A stretch of DNA of 64,000 nucleotides. Source: Gilvimarinus sp. 2_MG-2023 (GTDB taxonomy: Bacteria > Pseudomonadota > Gammaproteobacteria > Pseudomonadales > Cellvibrionaceae). Positions 19,897 to 28,637 of the stretch are shown piece by piece. Location: the NCBI RefSeq assembly GCF_030547685.1, contig NZ_JAUOQM010000048.1, forward strand, positions 124,001 through 188,000, written 5' to 3'. The position numbers were made by a program, and so were the translations under genes. Below the pieces are notes generated by a model. It did not search any database and was not told where the DNA came from. It worked only from the letters and a program-made list of their open reading frames with translations. Every line of letters starts with the position of its first letter. The stretch's first letter is position 1.

Positions 19897-20898
19897 ATGA
19901 AAGAATTTTCCGCTGTCAGAGTTGAAGCCCAAGATGGTTTATATCAGTGTCAATTACAGTCGGTAAATGTTGATCAATTGGCATCGGCTGGCGTGTTAAT
20001 TAAAATCGTTTGTTCGGCGTTAAATTATAAAGATGCTTTAAGTGCTTCCGGGCACCCAGGTGTCACCCGCAATTTTCCCCACACGCCCGGTATAGACGCC
20101 GCCGGTATTGTGGTAGAGGACAGCTCTGACCAGTTTAAAGCCGGGGCAAGGGTGATTGTCAGCGGATTTGATTTTGGGATGAACAGCGATGGAGGCTTGG
20201 CCGAGTATTGTCGTGTGCCGGCCGAGTGGGTTTGTCCGTGCCCAGATAAATTGTCGTTTTTCAATGCAATGGCACTGGGGACTGCCGGTATTACGGTGGC
20301 AACGGCACTGAACAAACTAGAAAGACAAGTTCCCACGGCCAAGGCCGGCGATGATTTTGTTATATCCGGTGCTTCTGGCGGTGTGGGCAGTGTGGCGATT
20401 AAACTCGCCGCAGCCCGAGGCTATTGTGTTACTGCTATGAGCTCAAGGCCCGACGAGTTTCATCGGCTGAAAGCCTTGGGGGCTCGACATTGCATCGATA
20501 GCGGGTCTTGGCGAGAGCGCTCGCCTAAACCTCTGTTAAAGCCTGAGTTTTCTCTGGGGCTGGATACCTTGGGCGGTCCCATGCTGGAAAATTTACTCAA
20601 AGTTATTCGACCTGAAGGCGCCTTGGCCACCTGCGGTATGGCCCTGTCTGAGCAGTGCCAGACAACCGTTTACCCATTTATATTGCGCGGGGTTTCTTTG
20701 CTCGGTGTGGACTCAGCAGAAATCCCTCTGCAGCTTAAAGCCCAATTGTGGGAGATGTTATCCAGCTTGGCACTGGATTATCATGACTTGGCCACCGAGG
20801 TGACCCTGGAGCAGGCGCCTAAAATATTACAGCAAATGCTGGCTGGTAAAGCGCAAGGCCGAACAGTTGTTAGAGTGGCTGAGGAGTCGTCATCATGA
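19897..20898 (+). CDS. acuI: YhdH/AcuI-type NADPH-dependent acrylyl-CoA reductase (MDR superfamily)
   Basis: Zinc-independent medium-chain dehydrogenase/reductase. The family signature [17 protein letters not shown] and [10 protein letters not shown] is present, as is the cofactor loop [19 protein letters not shown]. Characterised AcuI/YhdH members reduce acryloyl-CoA to propionyl-CoA with NADPH, detoxifying acrylate made during DMSP or 3-hydroxypropionate metabolism. That is plausible for a marine bacterium but not shown here. ATG 19897 ([10 protein letters not shown]) is preferred over a TTG nine bases upstream. Its stop overlaps the msrA ATG, so the two are coupled. Confidence 0.85.
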   Translation: MKEFSAVRVEAQDGLYQCQLQSVNVDQLASAGVLIKIVCSALNYKDALSASGHPGVTRNFPHTPGIDAAGIVVEDSSDQFKAGARVIVSGFDFGMNSDGGLAEYCRVPAEWVCPCPDKLSFFNAMALGTAGITVATALNKLERQVPTAKAGDDFVISGASGGVGSVAIKLAAARGYCVTAMSSRPDEFHRLKALGARHCIDSGSWRERSPKPLLKPEFSLGLDTLGGPMLENLLKVIRPEGALATCGMALSEQCQTTVYPFILRGVSLLGVDSAEIPLQLKAQLWEMLSSLALDYHDLATEVTLEQAPKILQQMLAGKAQGRTVVRVAEESSS

Positions 20899-21533
20899 AT
20901 ACCCTTAACCAAAAACTCCACCTGCCGACACCCGAGCAAGCACTGCCCGGCCGGGAGCAATCACTGGCTGTGGACTCCACACACTTTGTTACCGGCGAAT
21001 CAATTAAGCCACCCTTTCAGCCGAACAGTAGCTGGTTTTTGCTCGGCATGGGGTGTTTTTGGGGGGCGGAGCGCTTGTTCTGGCAGACCCCTGGGGTCAT
21101 TAGCACAGTGGTTGGCTACTCGGCAGGTTTTACTCCGAACCCTACCTATGAAGAAGTGTGCAGTGGTCTTACGGGCCACAATGAAGTGGTGTTGGTGGTA
21201 TACGAGCCGGCCAGCATTTGTTTTGAAGATTTATTGGCGTTGTTCTGGCAATCTCACGATCCCACTCAGGGCATGAGGCAAGGCAACGACAGGGGCACCC
21301 AGTACCGCTCGGGTTTATATCTGAGTACCGCTGAGCAAATGGACCAAGCGCTTAACAGTAAACAGAGTTATCAGCAGGCGTTATCGGCGGTAGGTTTTGG
21401 CGAGATAACCACCGAAATACTGAGAGCGGGGCAGTTCTATTACGCTGAAACTTACCATCAGCAGTATTTAGCTAAGAACCCGTCGGGTTACTGCGGCATT
21501 GGCGGGACAGGAGTTGTTTGCCCGGGGGCCTGA
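20895..21533 (+). CDS. msrA: Peptide methionine sulfoxide reductase MsrA
   Basis: Reduces methionine-S-sulfoxide in proteins and free methionine. The active-site motif GCFWG (C54) is near the N-terminus and the resolving cysteines lie in the C-terminal tail [15 protein letters not shown], the arrangement of the long E. coli-type MsrA. Other family blocks are [16 protein letters not shown] and RGTQYRS. The 212-residue length fits. ATG 20895 overlaps the stop of the preceding reductase (ATGA). Confidence 0.96.
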   Translation: MNTLNQKLHLPTPEQALPGREQSLAVDSTHFVTGESIKPPFQPNSSWFLLGMGCFWGAERLFWQTPGVISTVVGYSAGFTPNPTYEEVCSGLTGHNEVVLVVYEPASICFEDLLALFWQSHDPTQGMRQGNDRGTQYRSGLYLSTAEQMDQALNSKQSYQQALSAVGFGEITTEILRAGQFYYAETYHQQYLAKNPSGYCGIGGTGVVCPGA

Positions 21534-21542
21534 AGGCATAGG

Positions 21543-21815
21543 CTAGGCGTCTAAAACTTCCATTTGAAATTTCAAATACACGGTGTACACCTCAGTAGAG
21601 CCGTCGTCTTGTTCCACTAAAAAAAACGGTGCCCGGTCCACCTCGTATTGTTTTGCTAACTGCATACCGCGGCTGTCAGGATCGGTTTCGATAGCCTCCA
21701 CGATCTGATCAATTTGAGCAAGGTAACCACCTTGCTCAAGCTTATGCAGAACATCGGCACATTTACGGCAGGGTGAGCCATCGGCGAGTATTTTCTTAAC
21801 CAGTGTAATGTTCAC
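21543..21815 (-). CDS. Small thioredoxin-like CxxC protein downstream of cysH
   Basis: Protein of 90 residues with the motif SPCRKCADV (CxxC) near the N-terminus and a cis-Pro-like segment VDRAPFFLV later, the arrangement of a mini-thioredoxin fold. GTG 21815 is chosen: GAGGA lies four bases upstream and the start falls 14 bases after the cysH stop. The longer open frame would overlap cysH and lacks a ribosome-binding site. A small CxxC-containing gene also adjoins cysH in Pseudomonas. A role as electron donor to the reductase is an attractive guess but unproven. Confidence 0.8.
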   Translation of the reverse strand: MNITLVKKILADGSPCRKCADVLHKLEQGGYLAQIDQIVEAIETDPDSRGMQLAKQYEVDRAPFFLVEQDDGSTEVYTVYLKFQMEVLDA

Positions 21816-21828
21816 GCTGTCCTCAATC

Positions 21829-22554
21829 TTACGGGTTGATATTGCTAGCGTGAAGACCGCATTCCTTTTTGGTGTCTTCTTCCCACCACCAACGTCCTTC
21901 ACGTTCGTGTTGGCCAGGCCCTACGGGGCGAGTGCATGGCTCACAGCCGATAGAAATAAAGCCCCGGTCGTGCAGAGGGTTGTAAGGCACTTCATAGGCA
22001 CGAATATAGGCCCATACCTCCTCCGAACTCCAGTTGGCCAAAGGGTTGTATTTGGTCAGGGTTTCTCCGGCTCGGGCGAAACCCTGATCATCTTGTATGA
22101 CCGGTATGTCGGAGCGGGTGCCCGGGCTTTGATCTTTACGCTGACCCGTAATCCAGGCGTCAACCTCTAAGAGCTTATTGCGCAGTGGAGTGATCTTACG
22201 AATGCCGCAGCACTCTTTGTGTGTGTCTTGATAAAAGCTGTACAGCCCTTTCTCGCGTACCAGTTGACGTACGGCGTCACCGTCCGGCGAAATAATATCA
22301 ATATTGATCTTGTAGTGGTTTCTCACTGTCTCAATAAATTGATAGGTTTCTGGGTGCAGTCGACCGGTATCGAGAGAGAATACCTCTACATCAGGTCGAA
22401 TTCGGCTGGCCATATCAACTAAGGCGACATCTTCGGCGCCACTGAATGAGATGGCAATACGATCATGGCTCTCCAGAGCGTGCTTCATAATACGGAACGG
22501 GCTCTGGTTGGCCAATTGTTGTTCGATATCCACCAGAGGAATTTGGTCATTCAT
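21829..22554 (-). CDS. cysH: CysH, assimilatory adenylyl-sulfate (APS) reductase
   Basis: Reduces activated sulfate to sulfite in cysteine synthesis. The catalytic Cys is in the C-terminal ECGLH motif. The CC pair in KECCGIRK and CEPCTRP supply the four cysteines of a [4Fe-4S] cluster, which marks the APS-reducing (Pseudomonas/plant) type rather than the E. coli PAPS type. The P-loop-like [10 protein letters not shown] is present. ATG 22554 ([12 protein letters not shown]) has AAGGA 7 bases upstream and is preferred over TTG 22578. It is followed by the CxxC mini-protein. It diverges from thrH, as in Pseudomonas. Confidence 0.94.
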   Translation of the reverse strand: MNDQIPLVDIEQQLANQSPFRIMKHALESHDRIAISFSGAEDVALVDMASRIRPDVEVFSLDTGRLHPETYQFIETVRNHYKINIDIISPDGDAVRQLVREKGLYSFYQDTHKECCGIRKITPLRNKLLEVDAWITGQRKDQSPGTRSDIPVIQDDQGFARAGETLTKYNPLANWSSEEVWAYIRAYEVPYNPLHDRGFISIGCEPCTRPVGPGQHEREGRWWWEEDTKKECGLHASNINP

Positions 22555-22960
22555 TGCTAGATCCTTAATCACGGTCAATCTAAGGCTTATCTGCTCTATT
22601 TGGGCGGAAGGATACCAGAGCTTTTAAAGGGTTCCCAATAACACGCGAGTCTTAACTTATAACTGAGAGTACTTTTTCGTGAAACCATGATTTAAAAATA
22701 ATCGAATAGTACTGTAAATGTACACATGCTGTGCTTAAATATTAAACAGTTACTATATCTGGTGTTATTAAGGCCCATATTGCTGGGCTTCATAGGCTTG
22801 GCGCCTTTAACCATATATTCCAAAAAGTTATTATATTCTCAAGTTAATTACGGTATTTGGGATATGTTCCACGTGAAAAAGTAGCTGAGTCCGTTGCGTT
22901 TTTACGCTAAGCAGGTTAGATTCGCCAGCTTTTCTATCTAAATAATTTTTGGAGGCTGAC
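22555..22960. other. cysH/thrH divergent intergenic region
   Basis: About 400 bases without a credible gene. The AT-rich middle (about 22680-22870) should hold the two divergent promoters, though no clear -35/-10 pair could be picked. An imperfect inverted repeat, AAGGCCCA near 22770 and TGGGCTT about 6 bases on, has no T-run. A parS-like sequence at 22865-22880 is listed separately. Confidence 0.4.
22865..22880. promoter_or_regulatory. parS-like ParB site (degenerate)
   Basis: The 16-mer TGTTCCACGTGAAAAA matches the widespread bacterial parS consensus TGTTTCACGTGAAACA at 14 of 16 positions and keeps the CACGTG core. Functional parS clusters near the origin; this site may instead be a weak outlying ParB site or a chance match. 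Confidence 0.35.
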
Positions 22961-23578
22961 GTGGAGCTGGCATGTTTGGACCTGGAAGGGGTTCTGGTAC
23001 CGGAAATCTGGATAAAATTTGCGGAAAAGACCGGTATTGAAGAACTGAAAGCAACAACGCGAGATATTCCGGATTATGACGTGCTTATGCGTCAGCGTTT
23101 GCGAATCCTTGAAGAGAATAACTTAGGCTTACATGAAATTCAGGAAGTGATTGCGACCCTTGAGCCTTTAGAGGGAGCGGTCGAGTTTGTAAACTGGCTG
23201 CGTGAGCGTTTTCAGGTCATTATTTTGTCAGACACTTTCTATGAGTTTTCCCAGCCTTTGATGCGTCAGCTCGGTTTCCCCACGCTCTTATGTCATCGTT
23301 TAGAGACAGACGACAAGGGCAAGGTGATCAACTATCATCTGCGCCAGCGAGATCCAAAGCGCCAGTCGGTACTCGCCCTAAAAACCTTGTATTACCGTAT
23401 TATTGCTGCTGGCGACTCCTACAACGACACGACTATGCTGGGTGAGGCCGATGCCGGTATTTTATTTCATGCCCCGCAAAATGTGATCGATGAGTTTCCT
23501 CAGTTCCCGGCTGCTCACACCTATGAGGCTCTAAAACAAGAGTTCATCAAAGCCAGTAACCGAGACTTGTCTTTATAA
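22961..23578 (+). CDS. thrH: ThrH, bifunctional phosphoserine phosphatase / homoserine phosphotransferase
   Basis: HAD-superfamily enzyme that dephosphorylates phosphoserine and, in Pseudomonas, can transfer the phosphate to homoserine. The N-terminus MELACLDLEGVLVPEIW carries the nucleophile Asp motif; AAGDSYNDTTML is the C-terminal metal-binding motif. Sequence and length (205 residues) match the Pseudomonas protein nearly throughout. GTG 22961 is chosen because GGAGG at 22951-22955 is ideally placed; an in-frame TTG at 22949 lies next to that site. It diverges from cysH. It is followed by a strong terminator. Confidence 0.94.
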   Translation: MELACLDLEGVLVPEIWIKFAEKTGIEELKATTRDIPDYDVLMRQRLRILEENNLGLHEIQEVIATLEPLEGAVEFVNWLRERFQVIILSDTFYEFSQPLMRQLGFPTLLCHRLETDDKGKVINYHLRQRDPKRQSVLALKTLYYRIIAAGDSYNDTTMLGEADAGILFHAPQNVIDEFPQFPAAHTYEALKQEFIKASNRDLSL

Positions 23579-23597
23579 GTTGCCTCTGGCCACTAAT

Positions 23598-23631
23598 AAA
23601 CCCTTAATCTTGGTCGAGATTAGGGGTTTTT
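23598..23631 (+). terminator. rho-independent terminator after thrH
   Basis: AAACCCTTAATCT (23598-23610) and AGATTAGGGGTTT (23617-23629) form a 13-bp stem with one mismatch and loop TGGTCG, ending in a run of T. Confidence 0.9.
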
Positions 23632-23917
23632 AGCGCACTAGAATGTAGATTCATCGAGCTGCTATGAGTTTCAGTTTGTTGGTTCTATTGTTGTTGGTGT
23701 TTGACGTGTGGCCGTTAAATTATTGGTCAAGACTCGTAAGTCAGTTATATTGGAAATTGTATAGACCCACCTTTACAGCTAAAGCGAGAGTTACAATTGA
23801 CCAGATTCTCGCGGCGCCATTTTTACAGAGCAAAGATATGTGCCCCTGTTAGCTCCTAAGGAGCAGCTGGTCTTTCACGCGTTATGAAGCCTCTGGCTGA
23901 CATAATATGAGGCTTAA
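23632..23917. other. Spacer upstream of the DMT transporter
   Basis: No supported gene. An open frame of 62 codons at 23664-23852 (plus) starts with a hydrophobic stretch (MSFSLLVLLLLVFDV) but has only a weak ribosome-binding site and no recognisable family. Confidence 0.35.
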
Positions 23918-24769
23918 ATGAACACGTTCTTATTAACTTTTTGCGCTATGCTGGCATTTGCTGGCAACTCAATATTCTGTCGATACGCGTTAGGCTTCAG
24001 TGCAATTGATCCGTTATCGTTTACGCTTGTTCGGTTGGTCAGTGGCGCAGCTGTACTAGCTGCTTTGGTGGTATTTACCGACTCCGGGCGGTGGCGCGAA
24101 AAAGTGAGTCAGGGTAGCTGGTCGGGTGGCCTGGCTCTTTTTGTTTATGCGCTAAGCTTTTCATTGGCCTATGTTAAGTTGGGCACTGCGGAAGGGGCCT
24201 TGGTGCTTTTTGCTACTGTGCAGCTTGTCACTATTGTTGCGAGCTTTATTGCAAAACAAAAACCTAGCGTGCTAGAAGTATGGGGCTTGATGATTGCCTT
24301 GCTAGGTGTGGCTATTTTACTCTTACCCAACGCGGCCCGGCCCGATATGCTCGGTGCTATTTTAATGATTGTTTCCGGGGGCGCTTGGGCTGGCTATACG
24401 CTGCTAGGACGCAATGGTGCCAAGCCGTTAATCAACACAACGGGCAATTTCTTTCGGGCTAGCGCTTTGGCTCTACTGCTTTTGGTGCCGTTGCTGGCAC
24501 TTTGGTCGCCCCCCATACTGACTGGCGCCGGTTTGCTTTTAGCTGTGGCATCTGGGGCTTTGGCTTCGGCGATAGGTTACGCAATTTGGTATAAATGTTT
24601 GGCAAGGTTGACCATAACTCAGGCGGGCGTCGTGCAGCTGAGTGTGCCTATGTTGGCTGCGATCGGTGGTGTGCTGTTCGTCGGAGAAGCGTTAAGCGTA
24701 ATTTTAATGATTGCTATGATCACGGTGCTGGCTGGGATCGCGCTCACACTGAAACCTAAAAAAGCCTAA
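23918..24769 (+). CDS. EamA/DMT-family transporter
   Basis: Inner-membrane protein of the drug/metabolite transporter superfamily, 283 residues with about ten predicted transmembrane helices arranged as two EamA repeats. Typical patterns are visible: SFTLVRLVSGAAVLAALV in the first repeat, YVKLGTAEGALVLFATVQL, and AGVVQLSVPMLAAIGGVLFVGE in the second. Members export amino acids, metabolites or drugs; the substrate cannot be read from sequence. It stands alone, with no obvious operon partner. Confidence 0.88.
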   Translation: MNTFLLTFCAMLAFAGNSIFCRYALGFSAIDPLSFTLVRLVSGAAVLAALVVFTDSGRWREKVSQGSWSGGLALFVYALSFSLAYVKLGTAEGALVLFATVQLVTIVASFIAKQKPSVLEVWGLMIALLGVAILLLPNAARPDMLGAILMIVSGGAWAGYTLLGRNGAKPLINTTGNFFRASALALLLLVPLLALWSPPILTGAGLLLAVASGALASAIGYAIWYKCLARLTITQAGVVQLSVPMLAAIGGVLFVGEALSVILMIAMITVLAGIALTLKPKKA

Positions 24770-24815
24770 ATTAAAGCGGGTAAAGCGCCACACAAGGTCG
24801 TAGGTTTTCAGGCTG

Positions 24816-24843
24816 TTGACTTGATTTGTGAGCTCGTTATACT
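24816..24843 (+). promoter_or_regulatory. sigma-70 promoter and long leader of the cold-shock gene
   Basis: TTGACT (24816-24821), a 16-base spacer and TATACT (24838-24843) make a strong promoter. Transcription would begin near 24850, giving a leader of about 155 nt before the cold-shock ATG. That is close to the length of the E. coli cspA leader, which folds into a temperature-responsive structure. The leader ends in a GAGG ribosome-binding site just before ATG 25005. Confidence 0.65.
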
Positions 24844-25004
24844 CAAATTTGCTTGAAAGTTAGTCCTGTTTGATGACTTGCCAAGACCATCGTTGTTGCC
24901 GGTTCCATCAATCAAAAGACATAGTAATATTTTAAGCAATTAGAATTAAGAGTATTAAGTAAAAAGCGCTCCGAAAGGGGGCGTGAATGATTGAGGAATG
25001 ATTT

Positions 25005-25211
25005 ATGTCTACCGTAACGGGTACCGTAAAGTGGTTTAACGAAGCTAAAGGTTTTGGTTTTATTGAGCAAGAGTCTGGCCCTGATGTATTTGCTCATTTT
25101 AGCGCTATTCAAGGTTCAGGTTTTCGCACTCTGGCTGAAGGTCAAAAAGTTGAGTTCACGATTACTCAGGGTCAAAAAGGGCCACAGGCCGAAAACATTG
25201 TCGCTGTGTAA
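25005..25211 (+). CDS. Cold-shock protein (CspA family)
   Basis: RNA chaperone of a single cold-shock domain, 68 residues. RNP1 is KGFGFIEQ and RNP2 is VFAHFSAI, preceded by [11 protein letters not shown]. It binds single-stranded RNA and DNA and melts RNA structure. Length and motifs are textbook. Whether it is cold-induced, growth-phase-controlled or constitutive is not visible, but the long leader favours post-transcriptional control. It ends at a strong terminator and is probably monocistronic. Confidence 0.96.
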   Translation: MSTVTGTVKWFNEAKGFGFIEQESGPDVFAHFSAIQGSGFRTLAEGQKVEFTITQGQKGPQAENIVAV

Positions 25212-25234
25212 GTTCAGCTTACGCACCGATCGAA

Positions 25235-25264
25235 AAGGGTGGGCAAAAGCTCACCCTTTTTTTT
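25235..25264 (+). terminator. rho-independent terminator after the cold-shock gene
   Basis: AAGGGTGGGC (25235-25244) pairs with GCTCACCCTT (25249-25258), with loop AAAA and a following T-run to 25264. Confidence 0.93.
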
Positions 25265-25333
25265 GCTTTACTTTTTAGCTTATGTTTTGGGGTGCTACCC
25301 CGTGCCCGGTTTTGGAAAATTATGTGAGGATCA

Positions 25334-25876
25334 ATGGATAAGCGACAAGAATTACTCCGCCAGGCGATTACCACAATTCCAAATTACCCTAAGCCCGGCG
25401 TGCAATTTAGAGACATTACCAGTTTGTTGGAGCAGCCAGAGGCATTAGCCGAGGCGGCGGCGGGCTTGGTTGAGGCTTTTGCCGGTGCGAATGTCAATAA
25501 GATTGTCGCGATCGAAGCGAGAGGGTTTATCTTTGGTTCGATCTTGGCCCACCAGCTGGGGCTGGGGCTGGTGCTGGCGCGCAAGCCGGGTAAGTTGCCG
25601 CGCGCGACTCACAGTCAAGCCTATTGTTTGGAATACGGCGAAGACACGCTGCATATTCATAGTGGCGCCTTAAGCTGCGGGGATCGGGTATTGTTGATTG
25701 ACGATCTGATTGCTACCGGAGGTACCGCGCAGGCCGTTGTTCGGCTTGTTAAGACAATGGGGGCTGTGGTTACCCATGCGGGCTTTGTGGTGGCTCTGCC
25801 GGAACTTGGTGGAGTTGAGCAACTTAAGCAAGCGGGGGTTAAAACCGTCTATTTGTTGGAATATAAGGGGCTGTAA
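25334..25876 (+). CDS. apt: Adenine phosphoribosyltransferase
   Basis: Purine-salvage enzyme converting adenine and PRPP to AMP. The PRPP-binding motif is VLLIDDLIATGGTA, the flexible-loop region KPGKLPRATHS precedes it, and the N-terminal IPNYPKPGVQFRDIT block is characteristic of Apt. Length is 180 residues. GAGG lies about 6 bases before the ATG. Its TAA shares a base with the ATG of the following small lipoprotein gene. Confidence 0.97.
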   Translation: MDKRQELLRQAITTIPNYPKPGVQFRDITSLLEQPEALAEAAAGLVEAFAGANVNKIVAIEARGFIFGSILAHQLGLGLVLARKPGKLPRATHSQAYCLEYGEDTLHIHSGALSCGDRVLLIDDLIATGGTAQAVVRLVKTMGAVVTHAGFVVALPELGGVEQLKQAGVKTVYLLEYKGL

Positions 25877-26070
25877 TGAAATTATTGATCGGGTTGATGT
25901 CGGTATTGTTAGTTGCGGCGTGCAGTAATAGGGCGGTTTATGAGAATGTGCAGCACAATCAACACCAGTTATGTGATCGCGAGCCTCCCGGCGCGCAGCG
26001 CGAGTGCCGCGAGCAGTCTTCGCAAAGCTACAGTGACTATGAGCGTGAGCGGCAGCAGCTACTGCAATAG
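25876..26070 (+). CDS. Small lipoprotein of unknown function
   Basis: A 64-residue product with a clear lipoprotein signal: hydrophobic core LLIGLMSVLLV and lipobox VAAC, predicted lipid-modified Cys16. The mature part is short, hydrophilic and rich in Gln, Glu and Arg (CDREPPGAQRECREQ and YSDYERERQQLLQ) with two further Cys. Its start overlaps the apt stop, so it should be translationally coupled. No family was recognised. Ser follows the lipidated Cys, so outer-membrane sorting is expected. Confidence 0.75.
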   Translation: MKLLIGLMSVLLVAACSNRAVYENVQHNQHQLCDREPPGAQRECREQSSQSYSDYERERQQLLQ

Positions 26071-26135
26071 CGCTTGGTTGGGGCCATACAATTGAGTATG
26101 ATACGCGCCGCAATTGAATTTAGAGGGTAGAAGTC

Positions 26136-27041
26136 ATGGGCTTCATTATCGGCTGTATTGTCATTTATGTGGCTTGTATCGTTTTTGTACGCACGCGCAA
26201 TAGAGTGACATTTCCGCTCAGTCGCCAGCTGACAGATTTCTCCACTTTTATGGTGCCCTTTAACCTACCGGCCTATGGCTTATCCAAGGTGGAGACTACA
26301 CCCAGAATATCTAAAGATCACTTTCCGGAGTTGCAGCTTATCGAAGACAATTGGCAGGTAATTCGCGATGAAGCTCTGGCCCTCTACACCGAAGGGAAAA
26401 TTACCGCTAAGGATGATCTGCCCGCCAGCAGTTTCTATAAAGATAATCGCTGGACCAGCTTTTATTTAAAACTCTACGATAACCGTATCCCCTCAGCTTA
26501 CGAGCTGGCACCTAAAACCATGGCCTTGTTAGAGCAGGTACCCTATCTCAACCTGGCTTTGTTTGCCGTGCTGATGCCGGGCAAAAAACTCAGCCAGCAC
26601 CACGACCCTTTCGCCTATACATTGCGTTATTCTTTGGGGCTAAGCACGCCCAATAGTGAAAAGTGCGGCTTGCAGATTGATGATTTTCACTACCCCTGGC
26701 GAGATGGTGACAGCATTATTTTCGATGAAACCTACCTGCATTCTGCGTATAACGACACCGAAACCCCGCGTATTATTCTAATGACGGATATCGACCGGCC
26801 GTTAAAGCTCGGCTTTGTGCAGAAAGGGTATTGGTATTTTGGCCGCTTTTTCAATCGCCTGTTTATGATTGATAACGTCGACAGCAGTCACTCCGGAATT
26901 GGCAACAAGCTCGGCAAAGGCTTGCTGAGCTACCAGCGCCTTTTAAAGAGCTTTAAAAAGAAAAACCGCAAGGCATACTACATCAGTAAGTGGGTCGTTA
27001 TCGGCGGTTTGTTGCTGCTTATCGCTTCCGCCATTATTTAG
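26136..27041 (+). CDS. lpxO: LpxO-like lipid A hydroxylase (aspartyl/asparaginyl beta-hydroxylase family)
   Basis: Fe(II)/2-oxoglutarate-dependent dioxygenase that hydroxylates a secondary acyl chain of lipid A. The N-terminal transmembrane anchor is MGFIIGCIVIYVACIVFV. The iron ligands are visible as the HHDPF motif (His-x-Asp) and the distal His in DETYLHSAYN; the catalytic domain covers about residues 60-230. A C-terminal membrane segment (WVVIGGLLLLIASAII) matches the two-anchor LpxO layout. A good GAGGG site precedes the ATG. It converges with pabB, leaving only six bases between stop codons. Confidence 0.9.
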   Translation: MGFIIGCIVIYVACIVFVRTRNRVTFPLSRQLTDFSTFMVPFNLPAYGLSKVETTPRISKDHFPELQLIEDNWQVIRDEALALYTEGKITAKDDLPASSFYKDNRWTSFYLKLYDNRIPSAYELAPKTMALLEQVPYLNLALFAVLMPGKKLSQHHDPFAYTLRYSLGLSTPNSEKCGLQIDDFHYPWRDGDSIIFDETYLHSAYNDTETPRIILMTDIDRPLKLGFVQKGYWYFGRFFNRLFMIDNVDSSHSGIGNKLGKGLLSYQRLLKSFKKKNRKAYYISKWVVIGGLLLLIASAII

Positions 27042-27047
27042 TGTTGC

Positions 27048-28481
27048 CTATTGCTGTGGGGCGGGGAATTCACCTTCCAGCGCCCTGAGTAAAATATCGA
27101 CCTTGGCCAGAGTCTCGTTGTACTCCGACTCTGCCTCCGAGTCGGCGACAATGCCGCCGCCGCCCCAGCAACTAATCTCATGGTCTTCGGCCACCAAGGT
27201 GCGAATGGCAATATTGGTGTCCATATTGCCGCAGTAGCTGATATAGCCAATGCTGCCGCAGTAAGGGCCGCGCCTGTGGCTCTCAAGAGACTCTATCACC
27301 TCCATAGCTCGAATCTTCGGCGCCCCGGTAATAGATCCGCCGGGAAAGGCGGAGCGCAGCACGTCGACGCAAGACTGCCCTGGTTTTAATTGCGCCTCAA
27401 TGGTACTGACCAAGTGATGAACATTGGTGAAGGACTGTAACTCGAACAGCTGAGGTACCTTTACGTGCCGGCATGTCTGGCTCAAATCGTTGCGCAGCAA
27501 GTCCACAATCATGAGGTTCTCCGCCTGGTCCTTGGGGCTGTCCAATAGCTGCTGACCGGCTAACTGGTCGGCTTTGAGGTTGTCTTTGCGGGCGGCGGTT
27601 CCCTTGATGGGGCTGGTCGTTACCTTATCTTGTTGGGCGGCAATAAAACGCTCCGGCGACAAGCTTAGAATGGCGCCGTCTTCGAGCGGGATAAACGCTG
27701 CGAATGGGGCGGGGTTAATTGCTCTTAGGTGCAAATAAGCCGTCAGTGGATCGCCTTTATACTGGCTGGAAAAGCGCTGGGCAAAGTTAACTTGATAACA
27801 GTCACCTTCGCGAATGTGATTCTGGATAATATCGAATTTTTCGAAGTAATGTTTAGCATTAAGATTGCTTTCGAACTTATTGATTATAAAGGGATTTGAT
27901 CCATTTTCTAGAATTGACTTTAAGTTGTTTTGGCTCGATAAATATCCGGTTATAGCCTCGGTAGAAGCCTTATTGACGGCACTGATATAGGCTTTTTCAG
28001 CGGTGTGATCTAGCACTAGGGTCCAGGGATAGAGGCCAACCGCCATATCCGGCAATTGGCTGGTTTGCTCTATCTGCTCTTTTACAGGCACTAAGTACCG
28101 GGCTAAATCGTAGCCCCAAAAGCCCAAAGCCCCCCCGTATATAGGCAATTTGCACTCGTGTTCAGTGCGCTTTGTGTTAAGTGTGGGTAAATGGCGAGCG
28201 AGCACCTCGAACGGGTCCTGGCGGTAGAGACACTGGTGACTGGCCTTGGTATTGCTCTTGGTTAGGCCTGAGGCACAGCTATAGGTATCCACCTGGGTGC
28301 TGTCGGCAAAGGTCTGCAAGTAGTGGCTAGGGCAGGCAGCAAAGATGTCATAGCGGCCGGATTGCGTCGCCGGGTGGCAGCTGTCCAGCCAAATTGGATG
28401 TTTTAACGGGTGTAGTTGAGCAAAGTAGGCACTGGCGTCAGGGGTGTATTCAATTTCTGTTACAAAGGGTTCAAAGCTCAT
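27048..28481 (-). CDS. pabB: Aminodeoxychorismate synthase component I
   Basis: Makes 4-amino-4-deoxychorismate from chorismate for folate synthesis, normally with a PabA glutaminase. The chorismate-binding domain shows SPERFIAAQ, PIKGTAARKD (the PIKGT motif with the Lys typical of PabB), FPGGSITGAPKIRAMEVIE, and GPYCGSIGYI near the C-terminus. The N-terminal third is the usual divergent lobe. Length is 477 residues. In Pseudomonas pabB lies beside thrH; here about 3.5 kb of other genes separate them. No fused glutaminase domain. Confidence 0.94.
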   Translation of the reverse strand: MSFEPFVTEIEYTPDASAYFAQLHPLKHPIWLDSCHPATQSGRYDIFAACPSHYLQTFADSTQVDTYSCASGLTKSNTKASHQCLYRQDPFEVLARHLPTLNTKRTEHECKLPIYGGALGFWGYDLARYLVPVKEQIEQTSQLPDMAVGLYPWTLVLDHTAEKAYISAVNKASTEAITGYLSSQNNLKSILENGSNPFIINKFESNLNAKHYFEKFDIIQNHIREGDCYQVNFAQRFSSQYKGDPLTAYLHLRAINPAPFAAFIPLEDGAILSLSPERFIAAQQDKVTTSPIKGTAARKDNLKADQLAGQQLLDSPKDQAENLMIVDLLRNDLSQTCRHVKVPQLFELQSFTNVHHLVSTIEAQLKPGQSCVDVLRSAFPGGSITGAPKIRAMEVIESLESHRRGPYCGSIGYISYCGNMDTNIAIRTLVAEDHEISCWGGGGIVADSEAESEYNETLAKVDILLRALEGEFPAPQQ

Positions 28482-28584
28482 TGCTATCTGTCGCGTCCGT
28501 AAAGCTATAAAAGGCGCCGTGACAGCGCGTTTGTGAGTATACGGATTTGCCAGATAAAGCCCAAATTTAATAATGGGTTAATTG

Positions 28585-28626
28585 GCTCGGTACCGACAAG
28601 AAGAAGCTTGCCTGTGGGCACCGAGC
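28585..28626 (-). terminator. hairpin downstream of the yceI-family gene
   Basis: GCTCGGTACC (28585-28594) and GGCACCGAGC (28617-28626) form a 10-bp stem with one mismatch. The loop itself can form CAAG/CTTG. The minus-strand tail is T-poor, so termination would be weak. Confidence 0.45.
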
Positions 28627-28637
28627 GTCAGGGTAGG

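Noticed and set aside
23664-23852. 62-codon frame with a hydrophobic start after thrH
   Set aside because: No good ribosome-binding site and no family; a single hydrophobic stretch arises easily by chance.
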